Source: JBAXPW01 sp037132015 (lineage in GTDB: Bacteria; Patescibacteriota; Microgenomatia; UBA1406; GWC2-37-13). From it: DNA of 5,590 bases. The notes beneath the pieces are model-generated. The model was not told where the DNA came from and made no database searches. It was given only the letters and a program-made list of their open reading frames with translations. A program made the translations under genes and the position numbers. The stretch lies in assembly GCA_037132015.1 (NCBI GenBank), contig JBAXPW010000088.1, forward strand, positions 1 through 5,590. Direction: 5' to 3'. Each line of letters starts with the position of its first letter. Within the stretch, counting starts at the first letter, position 1. Shown here one piece after another: positions 5,552 to 5,590 of the stretch.

Positions 5552-5590
5552 CACAGGTTTGCAACTTTAGGCAGACATAACACGAAAGTT

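Noticed and set aside
5327..5554. A 75-codon minus-strand frame across the purD 3' end
   Set aside because: Half of it is antisense to conserved purD codons, and no promoter or recognisable protein feature supports it.

Overview
The window is an AT-rich bacterial segment carrying four full-length protein genes: three purine-biosynthesis enzymes on the plus strand (purF, purN, purD) and one major-facilitator (MFS) transporter on the minus strand, between purN and purD. PurF, PurD and PurN catalyse steps 1, 2 and 3 of de novo IMP synthesis: PRPP to phosphoribosylamine, to GAR, to formyl-GAR. No later-step gene is present here.

Layout. Positions 1-118 hold no gene but contain two good promoter candidates for purF; the nearer one would start the mRNA at the ATG itself. 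purF fills 119-1600. Positions 1601-1890 are a low-complexity intergenic stretch built of short AAAGT-type direct repeats and small hairpins. purN (1891-2643) runs tail-to-tail into the transporter gene (2634-3860, minus), overlapping by 10 bases with no room for a terminator. Positions 3861-4130 hold the transporter promoter, a candidate plus-strand promoter, the same AAAGTCT repeat seen upstream of purN, and a perfect 8-bp hairpin with a GAAA loop. purD fills 4131-5408. The last 180 bases contain a consensus -10 hexamer and a possible 36-codon Gly/Tyr-rich reading frame or structured RNA.

Organism. None of the starts has a Shine-Dalgarno sequence at the usual distance, the intergenic DNA is full of short degenerate repeats, and PurN is an unusual long form. 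Together these suggest an uncultured small-genome lineage such as Patescibacteria (CPR). This is an inference from style, not proof. UGA terminates purN and purD where those families normally end, so the UGA-to-glycine code of Gracilibacteria/Absconditabacteria is not in use. The promoters resemble ordinary sigma-70 sites, which argues against Bacteroidetes.

How the genes may work together. The three enzymes form a short linear pathway, and PurF keeps the propeptide and cysteine set of the Fe-S class. The transporter has no recognisable substrate. Its reversed position inside the pur cluster would make any purN-to-purD transcript antisense to it. I see no confidently new system. The points most worth checking are the altered PurF PRPP site, the variant PurN, the possible non-contiguous operon, and the small element after purD.
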